Assembly: GCA_964035575.1 (NCBI GenBank)
Contig: OZ037866.1
Location: forward strand, 372,001 to 436,000
Origin: Rhynchopus sp. YZ270_cl-10
Taxonomy: Eukaryota; Euglenozoa; Diplonemea; Diplonemida; Diplonemidae
Direction: 5' to 3'
Length of the DNA: 64,000 nt
This document shows, one piece after another, positions 10,674 through 21,900 of this stretch. The number at the start of each line of letters is the position of its first letter. The stretch's first letter is position 1. Below the pieces are notes generated by a model. The model did not search any database, was not told where the DNA came from, and saw only the letters and a list, made by a program, of their open reading frames with translations. The position numbers and the translations under genes were made by a program.

Positions 10674-10749
10674 GTTGGCGGTTTGAAAAAGGGCTCGTGG
10701 TCCCTAGGCTCGTGGTCCTGAAAAGGGCTCGTAGTCCCGTGGCTTACAA

Positions 10750-10955
10750 GCCTAATTATTATTGATGTCCGCTTTTCGTCTTTTTCCTGCTCGTATTTGG
10801 CTCACAGGCCGTATTATTATTGGTGTCCGCTTTTCTTTTCTTTTCTGCTAGTATCGGGGCCGGATTATTATTGATGTCCGCTTTTCGTCCTTCTTCTGCT
10901 AGTACTGGTCCACAGCCGAATTATTATTATTGATGTCCGCTTTTTCGTGCACAAA
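10750..10955 (-). repeat. Leader tandem repeats of the retroelement
   Basis: Four imperfect units of roughly 55-65 bp occur here, each containing ATTATTATTGATGTCCGCTTT or a close variant, followed by a pyrimidine-rich part and a CTGCTAGTA-like block. They lie between repeat A1 and the Gag-like frame, i.e. in the untranslated leader of the element. Confidence 0.6.
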
Positions 10956-11046
10956 TTTGGGTCTCTCTGCTGTTGCTTGTAGAAATATTTTTGTCCGCGT
11001 GTGCTGGTTTTTTTTTTTTTTTTTTTTTTCTTTTTTTTTTTTTTTT

Positions 11047-11262
11047 GAAAAAATTGATTGTTTCCAACACACGCGGACTGTGTCAGTGTGTGATGGTATA
11101 TGATTATTGCCTGAAGTACAGAAAATGGGAGTGTCGGTGGCGGAGCACAAAAGAGGTAAAATGAAAAACATATCGGGTGGGGTCTCTGATCTAATCTGTG
11201 CGACGAATATATTTCCCCTAACACGCCATGTTTGGCCAGGGCCTCTCCAGCGCGTCAGTTGC
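11047..11262 (-). repeat. Split direct repeat A1 of the retroelement
   Basis: This is the 5' terminal repeat in the direction of the element's genes, identical by eye to 6636-6851. A T/A homopolymer of about 38 bases follows on its inner side (11009-11046). Confidence 0.85.
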
Positions 11263-11582
11263 AAAAAAAAATGTGGGGTGAAGCGAACAGTAGCGTACTT
11301 CGCTAGTGTGAAAGAAGGTACATTGCTTCCCCCAACAAAAAAAAAAAAGGAAACGATTTTGTTTGATTTAGAAAAAAGGGAACTCCAAAAAAAAAATCCC
11401 CCCCCATAAAAGGCACACTTTTCGCGAACACAAAGAAGGGAGAGGGGAACGGTCAATCACCCAGATGGTTACACATTTAAAAAAAAAAACTTGAGTTCCA
11501 CAGAGCGCAACACATTTTGCGCAACTCCTAAGAAACACATCACCATTTCCCCCCTCCCTTCTCTCCCCTCCCCTCCCCTATA
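11263..11582. other. Spacer, nothing recognised
   Basis: This A/T-rich spacer lies between the retroelement and the stop codon of the WW-domain gene. I see only purine runs and a C/T-rich tract at about 11550-11580. Confidence 0.5.
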
Positions 11583-12143
11583 TCACCCTACAAAAGGCCG
11601 CCTCACCCCGGTCTGAAGACAGTACCGAAAGAGGGAGCCTGTGTTGCGATCTACAGCGACAGCCCAGCCGTCGTTGTCTTCGTCGTTTTCGTCGGTCGAG
11701 AGGAGGCCGAAGGACTGGTTCTCGGGGTCCGTCTTTTTGCGTAGAGGAGAGGCATGTGACGTAGACGAGCCTTTGTCAGATGCCGCACTGACGCTCTCCT
11801 CCGGCGCCACCTCTGGCCACCCCATATCAACGGCCCAGACAGTTTCACCGGTTTCCTGGCTGTGATAATATGTGATCCCCAGAGAAACATCAAAATACCC
11901 CTCCCACCCATCCGGGACCCGTTTGTCCCCAGGAAACACATTCCCCCACCCACCCCCAATCGGGCTCTTTGTCGGGATGCTGCGGAACCCAGGGCTGCTA
12001 GGAGACCCGGGTGACCCGGAGAACGGCGACGGGCTGACGGGGCTTCCTCCAGAGACGCGGCGGGTGAAGAGGGGGCTGGTGGGAAGGCTGCCAGGGGGGG
12101 CAGGGCTTTCGGACTTAGGGGGTGCGCGCTCTCCGGTCACGGA
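11583..12143 (-). CDS. WW-domain protein, 3' exon (partial)
   Basis: The exon starts after a likely acceptor (AAACAG at about 12144-12149). There is no in-frame ATG at its beginning, so it is a 3' exon and not a whole gene. It encodes about 186 residues. The first 65 are Pro/Ser/Gly-rich (SGSPGSPSSPGF), like a disordered linker. Residues around 75-112 form a WW domain: VPDGWEGYFD, then GITYYHS, then ETVWAVDMGWP, with both tryptophans, the double Tyr and the final Pro. WW domains bind proline-rich peptides. The tail is Ser/Asp-rich and ends with a second WW-like half motif (DGWAVAVDRNTG). The upstream exons are unclear: minus-strand open stretches at about 13122-13364 and 12947-13201 are candidates. 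Confidence 0.5.
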   Translation of the reverse strand, partial: SVTGERAPPKSESPAPPGSLPTSPLFTRRVSGGSPVSPSPFSGSPGSPSSPGFRSIPTKSPIGGGWGNVFPGDKRVPDGWEGYFDVSLGITYYHSQETGETVWAVDMGWPEVAPEESVSAASDKGSSTSHASPLRKKTDPENQSFGLLSTDENDEDNDGWAVAVDRNTGSLFRYCLQTGVRRPFVG

Positions 12144-12324
12144 CTGTTTGATGATTGGGGGAGGTGTTTTTGGGGGGGAAAGAAAACTCTTAATTTGCAG
12201 ATCAATAATTGTGAAGGTAATGTTGGGCCATCTATGATCGTCTCCGTGAGACGCGCAATAGGCGGTGAGAGCTTAGTGAGAGTTACTGAGGGCTTGTGAG
12301 GTCCTGTGCTGTGGTATCTCGCAT

Positions 12325-12809
12325 AGTACACACAGTGCACACAGTGCACACAGTGCACACAGTGCACACAGTGCACACAGTGCACACAGTGCACACAGTG
12401 CACACAGTGCACACAGTGCACACAGTGCACACAGTGCACACAGTGCACACAGTGCACACAGTGCACACAGTGCACACAGTGCACACAGTGCACACAGTGC
12501 ACACAGTGCACACAGTGCACACAGTGCACACAGTGCACACAGTGCACACAGTGCACACAGTGCACACAGTGCACACAGTGCACACAGTGCACACAGTGCA
12601 CACAGTGCACACAGTGCACACAGTGCACACAGTGCACACAGTGCACACAGTGCACACAGTACACACAGTACACACAGTACACACAGTACACACAGTACAC
12701 ACAGTACACACAGTACACACAGTACACACAGTACACACAGTACACACAGTACACACAGTACACACAGTACACACAGTACACACAGTACACACAGTACACA
12801 CAGTACACA
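12325..12809. repeat. 9-bp minisatellite in two phases
   Basis: About 54 tandem copies of a 9-bp unit lie here. From 12336 to 12658 the unit is CACACAGTG (about 36 copies). From 12659 to 12809 it is CACACAGTA (about 17 copies), with an abrupt switch and almost no other variation. Since 9 is a multiple of 3 and the unit lacks stop codons, most frames on both strands stay open, which produces spurious Val-His-Thr or Cys-Val-His proteins. It lies in a likely intron or spacer upstream of the WW exon. Confidence 0.95.
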
Positions 12810-14555
12810 TCCGAAAATACCTGCATTTGCATTTCCGGAATCCATCCGCGCTGTGGTGGAGTCAATTTGCCGAAATGGACAAGTTCTTGGTTTTTGTCAA
12901 CATCAGTGCAAGGTGAAGAACACACAAGAAGTGCAGATCTTCAAAATCACGTTTTTGATCCGACCCACCTCCAACTAGACGACCCTGTCTTGTATTCCGG
13001 CAATATGGTATCTATTGAGCCGGGATGTGTTTGGCTGCATCCTGAACCCCCTAGCTTCTGGGGGAAGCTTCTCCAGAACTGGGCACTCTTTGAGCTCATC
13101 ACAGAGTCTATTCTATTACAATTATTCAAATAGAACAGTGACCAATTCCGCTTTTGTAACAGGCCAAGGCTCAGCAAACCGAACAGGCACTTCTGGCTCA
13201 TTCAGGACATTTGAAGTGACACCGCCATCAGGGACATCATCGAGCTCCCTGGGGTACTCATCCCCTGCAACTGGCTCGGGAGCGGGCTGCAGGAGTGCGG
13301 TAGAAGTCAGAGACTCATTCCATGGTGTCGGCTTGACACAGAGAGGAGAGAGGATAAGGAACAAGAAAAGGGTGAAGCCCGCCGCAGGCGGAAACTTTTA
13401 GATGCCGTGCATTTCCAGGTGGTCTGAAGAGTGATCTGACCACATTGTCCCAGTATAACATACACCCAATAAATCCATTGGCGAAGGAACTTTGCACTTT
13501 TGACCACCACAGAATACATGTTGCCAGCCACACCACTAAAGTACAAAAAACCCCCTCAGAATTAGTGAGAGTTTAGTGAGAGCTAGTGAAAAAAATCTCA
13601 CCCCGTTCTTAGATGGCCCAAATATGGGTCGGTGAAAGGGGGGAAAAAATTGTAAAAAACCCCCCCGACATATGGCCTTCATATTGACAGTAATTTGAGG
13701 GGAAAGTTTATGATATGAACCTAAGCCTCTCGTGCTTAGTCACTTTCATCAAAAAAATCGTACACGAACCTGCAATACGAACCTTTCTTTAAAAAGGGCT
13801 AAGACCCTGGTCTGCTTAGCCAGAAAAGAAAAAAATATAAGTATGGGGGAGCGTGCTTCGTGGCTATACCTCGAGCATGGCGGAGTTGAGGGAAATGGCT
13901 TTGTGTCTTTGCCAACCTGCTGCAGTGCTTCCACTGTGTTTTGCATCTGGGACCTCAGTGAACGGGGGCATCACGTCAATGGTGGCGTTCGCGATTGTGA
14001 ACGGAAAGAGCAATAGAAAAACAGGTGTTCAACCAGACAGTGTATCCAGGTGTGGCGCTTTTGCCCCACGAAGAGGGGAGGTAAGAGGGGGGACGAGGAA
14101 TGAAAAGGCTCGCGTGGGCTGTGTAGTTTGACTGGGCAGGGTGTATGGAATGTGTGCTGTTGGTAACCGAGGTGTCTGAGCTGTACACATCGTCTTCTTT
14201 GGATGAACAAGATATGCCAACCAAGAGACAGATGATAGGCTGCACCCTTGCCACCATTCCCACCCCTTACGTCACATCGGGCAAAGAGAATCGATGCAGT
14301 GTGATGCTGGTTCGTGCCATTCGAGGTTTACACCCAAAATAGAAAGGACCATTTGTTCACAGTAACATCGATGGTCGATCCGTGTGCGCATGGTATACGC
14401 GTAGACGCTTTCGGCACCAATGAAGGAACCTACTCACAGGGTGCCATTACCATCGTTGATAGAGTGGTCTTGATGTAAGATGTTTGACCCACAGCCAACG
14501 CTATGACATTACGCCATCACGAAAAACCGTGGCACCTTACAAACCTGAGCTCTGG
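12810..14555. other. Spacer with uncertain exon-like stretches
   Basis: No gene is assigned. On the minus strand, 13364-13122 encodes a Pro/Glu-rich stretch (VAGDEYPRELDDVPDGG) that could be an exon of the WW gene, but I could not find splice sites that join it cleanly. An R3-like repeat lies at about 13714-13750. The remainder has short frames on both strands without recognisable motifs. Confidence 0.35.
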
Positions 14556-14669
14556 ATCCAACTACGAGCTTTTTAACAGCAGCAGCATTAATATACGCTA
14601 TTGGTGCTGGAATTACCGCGGGTGCTGGCACCAGACTTGTCCACCAATCGATACTCATTGGTCTAAATA
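14556..14669 (-). pseudogene. Fragment of small-subunit (18S) rRNA
   Basis: The minus strand reads as the universally conserved 530-loop part of SSU rRNA: AAGTCTGGTGCCAGCACC, CGCGGTAATTCCAGCACC, AATAGCGTATATTAATGC, then AAAAAGCTCGTAGTTGGAT. Only about 110 bp match before similarity to anything I recognise is lost on both sides, so this is a dispersed fragment and not an rRNA gene. The CAGCACC variant (most eukaryotes have CAGCAGC) and ATGCTGCTGCTGTTAAA are features I recall from Euglenozoa. The kinetoplastid-specific GGGTTCGTAGTT is absent. Confidence 0.85.
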
Positions 14670-15971
14670 GCACACACCCACACATCCACACCCTGGCTCC
14701 CACCCCCCACTTCACTCCAATCCCACATCCAAAAAGACCAGGTGCACATCTCACAATGAGCAGTCTCAGGGTCTCTGCAGAAAAACCCAGATTGCTGCAA
14801 CCCTTGCAGCACCACCTCCGTCCATACACCCTCGCTGACCCGCCATCCCCCCCGCCCACAACCCTACAAAACGGTCACACACGGTTTGCTGAGACATGCA
14901 ATGATATGATGCACACGACCCTTGCAAGATAGGATGTGTATCCTCAGCAGTCTGCCTTTTGCCAACACACAACGCAAAGACAAGGTAGGTGCTGCGAATA
15001 CGACCTGACGTCCTACTACCAAGTGGCAGCAGGTTTGAACGGGCCTCCAACTCTTCCTCTCGCGTAGAGGTAACGACGGAGGTGATAGGTGCGGTGCACA
15101 CCCCAGGGATGCGGGATACCTCGCTAAGTTGTGTGAATGGTGATGAGACTCAAAATCGAGGATCACTGTGCAAAAAGAGATATGCACATTTGCGAACCGA
15201 TAGTCTCAACACAACACAGTAGCAATATCCCGCACCATGTAACCCTGTGACTGACTTCAGGCACACACAGTGTACTGAGCAATGTGCCGCTCTGAGGCAC
15301 TACTACAACTGCCTTCAAACACTCACAGTTGTACGCACAGTAACGGGTTGTTCGCATCGCGTGATGTGGCTCCTCTGCCAACAAAAGAGTTGTGTCCACG
15401 TACTCACCCCAACCCCACCCCACACTGCATCTCGGTTGCCTAGCTACCAAGCTACCAAGCTACCAAGCTACCAAGCTACCAAGCTACCAAGCTACCAAGC
15501 TACCAAGCTACCAAGCTACCAAGCTACCAAGCTACCAAGCTACCAAGCTACCAAGCTACCAAGCTACCAAGCTACCAAGCTACCAAGCTACCAAACCCAA
15601 TGTACCCCAAGCACACCCCCTCAGTCTCCCCCCGCCTTCTGGTACAGCCATGCGCACGAACGTTGGCGGGCACTTAAACAAAACACACCAAGCCTTTCCT
15701 GACCCCCCAATCGACCCAAGAACCCACCCCGTCCATCTTATTGATCTCCAATTGAGAAATGAATGTGCCCCACCTTCCCCATGCCCCATCTTCGACGTAG
15801 TGAAGAACGCGCCCCCACTGACGTTCTGTGGCGTCCATTAACACATGGCAGTAGGAAAACTAGAGGGTGTGGTGCGACGTGGTACAAAGTAGGGAGGGGT
15901 GGAGACTTTGAGAGATTGCACGATACGTAGTCGTGAAGGGCTGTGCAGTGCACGCAGAGGTTGCTGGGAAG
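14670..15971. other. Spacer between rRNA fragment and kinase gene 1
   Basis: I see no gene. Apart from the 8-bp tandem array at 15443-15594, the stretch holds short frames on both strands. The last 130 bases contain only the downstream flank of kinase gene 1. Confidence 0.5.
15443..15594. repeat. 8-bp minisatellite GCTACCAA, 19 copies
   Basis: The array is exactly 19 copies of GCTACCAA (152 bp) with no interruption that I can see. Such homogeneity implies recent expansion. Because 8 is not a multiple of 3, the array reads as a mixed Leu-Pro-Ser-Tyr-Gln-Ala-Thr-Lys repeat in any open frame; no gene uses it. Confidence 0.95.
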
Positions 15972-18900
15972 TCACTCGATGACAGGGATGTCGTCTGTGT
16001 GCGGTGTGTCCCCTTCCCCGTCTTCATCCACTTCACTACCCTCGGTACCAGGGCATGTGTCCATCGTCGGGAGGGAAAACGCTGTGTGCACAGCATGGTC
16101 AACAGTCGCATCCCCAGCAGTGCCCATCGCCTGCATCTCCATCCACGAGTCCTGCCCAGCCTCGTGCAGCTCCGCCCTGAATGCAGCCATGCCGTCACCC
16201 TCCGCATCCACGTCCATGCCCATGTCCACCTCTCCCACTGTGCCCATGCCCAGGGCAGCTGCGTCTGTGCCCCCAACTGCCTCGCTTGGAAGCGAGTACG
16301 TCGCATGCACCACATGCCCAAGGGTCTGCTCCACTGTGCTTGTCGCTGTTGTGTGCGACGGCTTCAGCGCCGCCATGGCCACAATGTCCATGCGGGTGTC
16401 CATATTGCTGTCCCGTGACTGGCTGCTTGCAGTGGGGTTGCGCACTGCAGACGCAGGCACACCCTCCTCAGGGACTGCGGCAGCCAACACCGTGGGGGTT
16501 GATGAAGGCTGCAGGAAGTCCCCGGCACACGGTCCTGTCAGCCACGGGTGGTTCGCACAGTCCTGGTTGTGAGTGGGTGAGGAAGTTGCACTGTCAACAT
16601 ACCTCTGCCCCAGGACGTGTCTGCCAGTCACGCACAAAGCAGCACCCAAGGAAGTCGAGACACAGGTCCGTCAGGCCTTCAGGGATGTTGTCTGGGCACC
16701 CCGTGCTCTTGCTGATGTGGTACATCGCGGCAAAGACAGAATCCTTCTCCTTCCACGGAAGCTGCCCTCTGTGGTGAAGCAAATGTGAAGAAGGTTTTGG
16801 AGTACAAGCTAGGCATACTCGTTCAGTGTTTCGATTGTGGTGCACCCAACAGACCAGATGTCTGCTTTAGCATCATATCCCTTGTTCCTGATGACCTCAG
16901 GTGCCATCCAGTACGGCGACCCTGCAAACGTCCCACACACACGTGTCGCAGACGCCATCTCCTTCGCACACCCGAAGTCCGCAAGCTTTGCATTCCCACT
17001 CGCATCAAGCAGAACATTGTCGCCCTTGATGTCTCTGTGGATGATCCCCTTTGCGTGCAGGAACGACAGCCCCTGCAGAATCTGCACCACGTACAGACGC
17101 ACTGTGTCCTCAGGCAGACGCCGTGTGCACTTCTTCACAAGCGACGCAAGCGACCCGCCCACTGCGTACTCCATGAAGATGTTGATCGTGTTTGCCTCAC
17201 GGTCCAGCAGGCACGCCTTGTACTCAATCACATTCGGGTGCTTCAGGTTCCGGATGAAGTCCACTTCCTGCTGCACTTTCAGAATCATGGTTGCGTTTTT
17301 GCTCTTTACCTCCGTTTCATCTAGCATGGGCGAGTTGCTGTGACCGGCTGCCCGTGCATCGGGCTGGGACGCATCTGGAAGCTTGATGGTCTTGACTGCG
17401 AGCATGGTACCTGTATGCAGGACGGCCACAAATACGGTGCCGAAGGACCCCTTGCCCAGACGACGGCCCTTGACCCACCCTTTGAGCTGTTCTGCATAGA
17501 GGTTCTCACCAAACATAACCTCACCCGCTTCAGTGGTGCGCCTGCCGTGCCGCAACACCACCCCCCTGTCTCCAAGGTAGAAGGGGATAGCAAAGCGCTC
17601 GCACCACCCAGTCAGGTTCTCCGCCTCCATCCGCAGCTGGTTCTTCAACTGTGACACACGCACCTCACGCAGCTGGAATTCCAAACTGTCGGCCTCGCCG
17701 CGACTCAGCTTCACCAGCTCATCCCTCAAAGCCTCCTTCTTCCTCACCCTCCCCTCCGCCCATTTGTAAAGCTCGTACCGTGGATGCGCCTCACGCTCTC
17801 TGGCGACCCGTGCCTGGAACCATGGGGTGAGTGTGCACACAAAGGCACCAACCCCAGCCGCAAGCAGCACCCCCAGCACCACAAGCATCCACACACCGCC
17901 GTGTGCCCCACACTGTGCAGACGTCCTCGCCCCGTGCACAGCTGTCGACACTGCAGCCACCCCCACAACAGCCACCCCGCTGTACTGCAGCAGCCATCGC
18001 ACCCGGTTCACACCCTTGAACACACAGGGGTGCGACACCAGCGCAAAAGCAAGGTACGCACCCTGAAGCACAAAGCTCCCCCACACAAGCGCGCCTGCAT
18101 TCTCCGCTGTCCCAAGCACACTCAGCAGAATCGCCTGCACCTGAATCACAGCAATCCGCACCGCTTCGAACACACGTTTGTGCCGCACATCCAAACCCTG
18201 GCGGAATGGTGGGTGGCTGAGAGGCATCGACAGGTTGTTCCCCACGTGGAAGGTCATGAAGACCAAGACGATTGAACTCACACATGCCAGGGCGACTGTG
18301 GTCATGTGTTCATAGTGGAAATCATCTGCTCCCCAGCACGAAGCAGAGGGTTCTCCACGCAGCACCTCGTCCCCACGCTGTGCGGAGTACCTGCAGGACA
18401 GTGACAGAAAAATGAGCAACTGCAATGGCATGCTCACGGTGTTAAATAGTAACCCCAGGACCATGTGCACAACAATGAAACGAGAGAACAACACAGTCTC
18501 CCTGGCTGTATCGCTCCTGTTGGTCATCAGCGTTACACGTGGGTCGCTACTTGTGTCGTCATCTGACTCCCGAAAGCTTTTCCCAGAGCGGTCAACGCAC
18601 ACCCACGCCGCCCCCCACAGCACACAAAGTCCCGAGATAACCAACGTGATGACCATGACAGGCCCACGCACCCCCTGCATCAGCAGCACATCCGTGAGGA
18701 AGTGCTGTGTGCCGACCACCCCAGAAGGCCACAGAACACCAGTGTGGAAGCCAACGGACGCAAACAACACAGCCTCGTACACCATGTGTGCACAGGCAAG
18801 CGCATTCCCCCACGTGTACATCCCAATTGTCTCCATCTCCAGTGGGAAGGGTGGACGCTCCACCACTGCCGCCCACAGCCCAAACACCCCGTGCTGCAGG

Positions 18901-21900
18901 AACAACGGCAGCAGCACCACGTACACCCCCACCACACCCGCCAGCAGCGCAGCTGCCACAGTGTACACGTGTGGCGATGCTGGTGTCGCTGTCTCCACAG
19001 ACAGGTGCAGTGTCCTCCCCGACACAGTGTTCCGCATCTCCCCAAAGTCCTTCGGCGCAACACACGACGCATCTCGCGGCACAAGTCGCCCCTCCCCAAC
19101 AAGCGCCCCACCCCACGTCACCACCTCCACAGACACGCCCACCTCACCAGCCCACCCGTCCACACGTCCCCCACCCTCTCCAACCACAGCCGTGTCACAC
19201 GCAAGAGACGCCTGCTCCCCCACCACCAGGTCGCCACCCACAGACACCAGCCCACCTCCACACTGGTGCAGCGGGCCCGACAGCTCCCCATCCAGAGCCA
19301 GCCGCCCAGACACGTCTGCATGCGACGCACGCAGCACCCCGTGCAGCGCCACCTTCACGTCCCCACCCACCCTTGCACCCTCAAACAGCGACAACTCACC
19401 CAACCCCGCCACTGCCACCTCCACCACACCCGCCCCCAGCTCCGTCCCCGCCAGCACCGACAGCCGTGCCTCGGTGTGCACTGCCACAACTGCAACCGCA
19501 AGCATGCGACACCCACCTCTACACGACACCATGTGCTCCACACCTCCGCCAAACCACACCTCAGCAGTGTCTTGTGATGCTGGTGTTGGTGTTGCTGTTG
19601 GTGCCCCCACCTCCCAGTGTGTTGCTGCTGCAAACCACACACACCCCTCCACGTGTAGTACATTCCCTGCCAACTCTGTCGACTGCAGACGGAACACATG
19701 CTCCAGCACCAGCACAGACACACACCCGTCCACACCCCTTGCCCCCCCAAGCAACACCACATCTGCACCCTCCACGTGCACTGCAGGTGCTCGCAGCCCT
19801 GCTGTCTTCGCAACCAGCGAAGCAGCCACATCCCCCGCCACAGCAACCTCGCCACACAGCACAACAACGCTGTCCCCACCTTCAGGGGCGGACACCACCA
19901 CAGAGCTGTCAGAACCCTCGTGTGCAAGGATTGCAAACTGAGACGTGTCCCAAAGCACACGAGTGGCAAGGTCGTCCGACACGTCCAGCAACGCCTCTGC
20001 CTGGTGGCCCGCAAGCGACCCACGCAGCAGCAGCAGAGCACGTGGCGACGTGTGTCCCAACCCAAGCCCAAGCACCCCGTCCACAAGCACAGTCCCGTTG
20101 AAGCTCGTCCCCTGTGCACTCACCTTCAGCGCCGCAGAGGCAGACACAGGAAGCACCGTCGCAACCTGGCACAGTGCAAAGTCCTCCACATCAACCACAA
20201 CCTCCCCAGACAACGTGAACCTGCCCCCACCCAGCACAAGCCCCGTCCCCGACGGTGCCCCAAACAACCTCTCCCCCACCACCACCGTCACGTCCGCAAG
20301 GCGCCCCCCGTACACAGTGAGCCGCCCACCCTGGCGTGTGCCGTTCCCACTCTGCAGGTTCAGTGTCATCTTCGCAGTGGGGTCGCTGCTGGTGTTGACG
20401 TGTCCAAGAGACACAGCAACCTCTGCCTCCACAGTCACCTTCCCGTCCCCAAGCACCTCAACAGTCCCACTCACGTCCACCTGTCCCGATCCCACAGACG
20501 ACACAGACCCCACCCCGCCAGCCCACGTGAAAGCCGTGTCCACCACAAGGCTTGCATCAGCCTCCACCCCACCCTTCTCCCCAACCCCAACGGAAACAAA
20601 AGGCTCGTAAAACCGGAAGAAGCTCTCCTCGTACTGCCGCCGTGCCTCTCCGCACAGCCGCCCCACCACCGTCCTGTCCAGGTACTGCCCCGCACCTGCA
20701 GGCACCCTCACCTCCCCCAACAGCCCCGACACATCCGCACCCACCCGCCGCCCCCCTGACCCCGACCACGCACCACGCACCCGCCGGCTTGCGTCACGCG
20801 CAAACGTCAGCGATCCTAAGCTCCGGATGTAAGGCGTCGACGTCCCTTCCGAGAGCTTTGCCGACCCGGCGTAGAGCACACGGTGCCGCGACACAGCCGG
20901 CCCGAGCACCGCACTGCGCGTGCTGAAGAGCGGCGCGAGGGTCACACCTTCGTAGATGACCAACGCACTTTGCGCTATCACCATGCCTTCTGGCAGCAAG
21001 GGAAACAACGGCGCCTCTTGGCCTCCTTTTGACACAGCTTCACGGACGTACCCCGCTGCCGAGACGTTACTACGATGCGGGAAGGAGTGGAACTGTGCAA
21101 GGTAGTTCTGCAGGGTCGCATTACGCTGGGCAAACGAGTTGCCTACACTATGGTGGATGAGGACTGTCTGGTTTGCCGCAAAGGTGACGCTGTCTGCACG
21201 CATCGCACACCCCAGGACCAACCCGTTGGTGATGGTGATGTGCGCTGCAGAGAAGAAATGGAGTTCTTCGAGAAGCTGAGCATCAAAGCTGTTCCAGCTA
21301 GACACATTTGGACCATCTGCAGTGAAATGGCTGGCAGCCTGGTTGGAGCGTTCCACGTTTTCAAAGACAAACCGCGAATCCCAGTCCAAGATTCTTTCGC
21401 GCAGGAGAAGCTTCTCTTGAAGAATACCCGCAGAAACGTTGTACAACTCATCCGATACTGTAACCAAGGTCACATTGTCGAATTCCATTGAGAGTGCTTT
21501 TCTCCCTGCAATTGCATCAGCCTTGTTGAGAATGTCCGACTGGAACACAAAAACCAGTGTTTTATTTGCTGCGCGCAACGACGCAGAGAGTGTTGTGGCG
21601 AACACTGTCCCCGAAAAAAAGGAGAGTCTGTTTTGTATTATTACCGTATCTTCTGCGCAATGATCATTCACATTGACCCCTTGCTGGGTCAGCTGCAGTT
21701 TATCTTCCAGATAGCATGCGTTTTTAATAGGAAACGAGACATTCGTTTCACGGCACACACCCCGCCTCACATCGCCATAGCACAGCGCATACCGACCCTC
21801 CACTGCATCACCCGGAACTGTTTGCAGAAGCATGACCGTTCGCTCTGCAGGTCCATCCTGTTCTCGCCGGTTGGTTCCTGATATGACGACGTCTAAGGAA

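Larger units (their letters stand above)
6540..11262 (-). mobile_element. VIPER/Ngaro-type tyrosine-recombinase retroelement
   Basis: Read on the minus strand, the element has a 216-bp repeat A1 (11262-11047), a leader with short tandem repeats, three reading frames (Gag-like, tyrosine recombinase, RT-RNase H), then a 60-bp repeat B1 (6910-6851), a second A copy (6851-6636) and a second B copy (6599-6540). The order A1, genes, B1-A2-B2 is the split-direct-repeat plan of tyrosine-recombinase retroelements (DIRS order). The gene order with recombinase before RT is the one known from VIPER. The two A copies and the two B copies look identical by eye, so the insertion is probably young. It looks essentially whole. 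Confidence 0.85.

Noticed and set aside
12137-12925. Cys-Val-His, Leu-Cys-Ala and Val-His-Thr repeat proteins on both strands
   Set aside because: They are translations of a 9-bp tandem array that cannot contain stops; no start, promoter or flanking domain supports a gene.
12325-15594. Possible CRISPR arrays
   Set aside because: Units of 9 and 8 bp directly repeated without spacers are minisatellites, and the genome is eukaryotic.
15247-15841. Plus-strand frames with a Lys-Leu-Pro-Ser-Tyr-Gln-Ala-Thr repeat
   Set aside because: They are translations of the GCTACCAA array in a region without other coding evidence.
18412-20759. Long plus-strand frames (His/Pro/Thr-rich, up to 509 codons) opposite kinase gene 1; equivalents at 32147-33931 and 39841-42077
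   Set aside because: They are antisense shadows of GC-rich coding sequence. They recur wherever the conserved kinase blocks occur and show only low-complexity composition, while the minus strand has clear domains.
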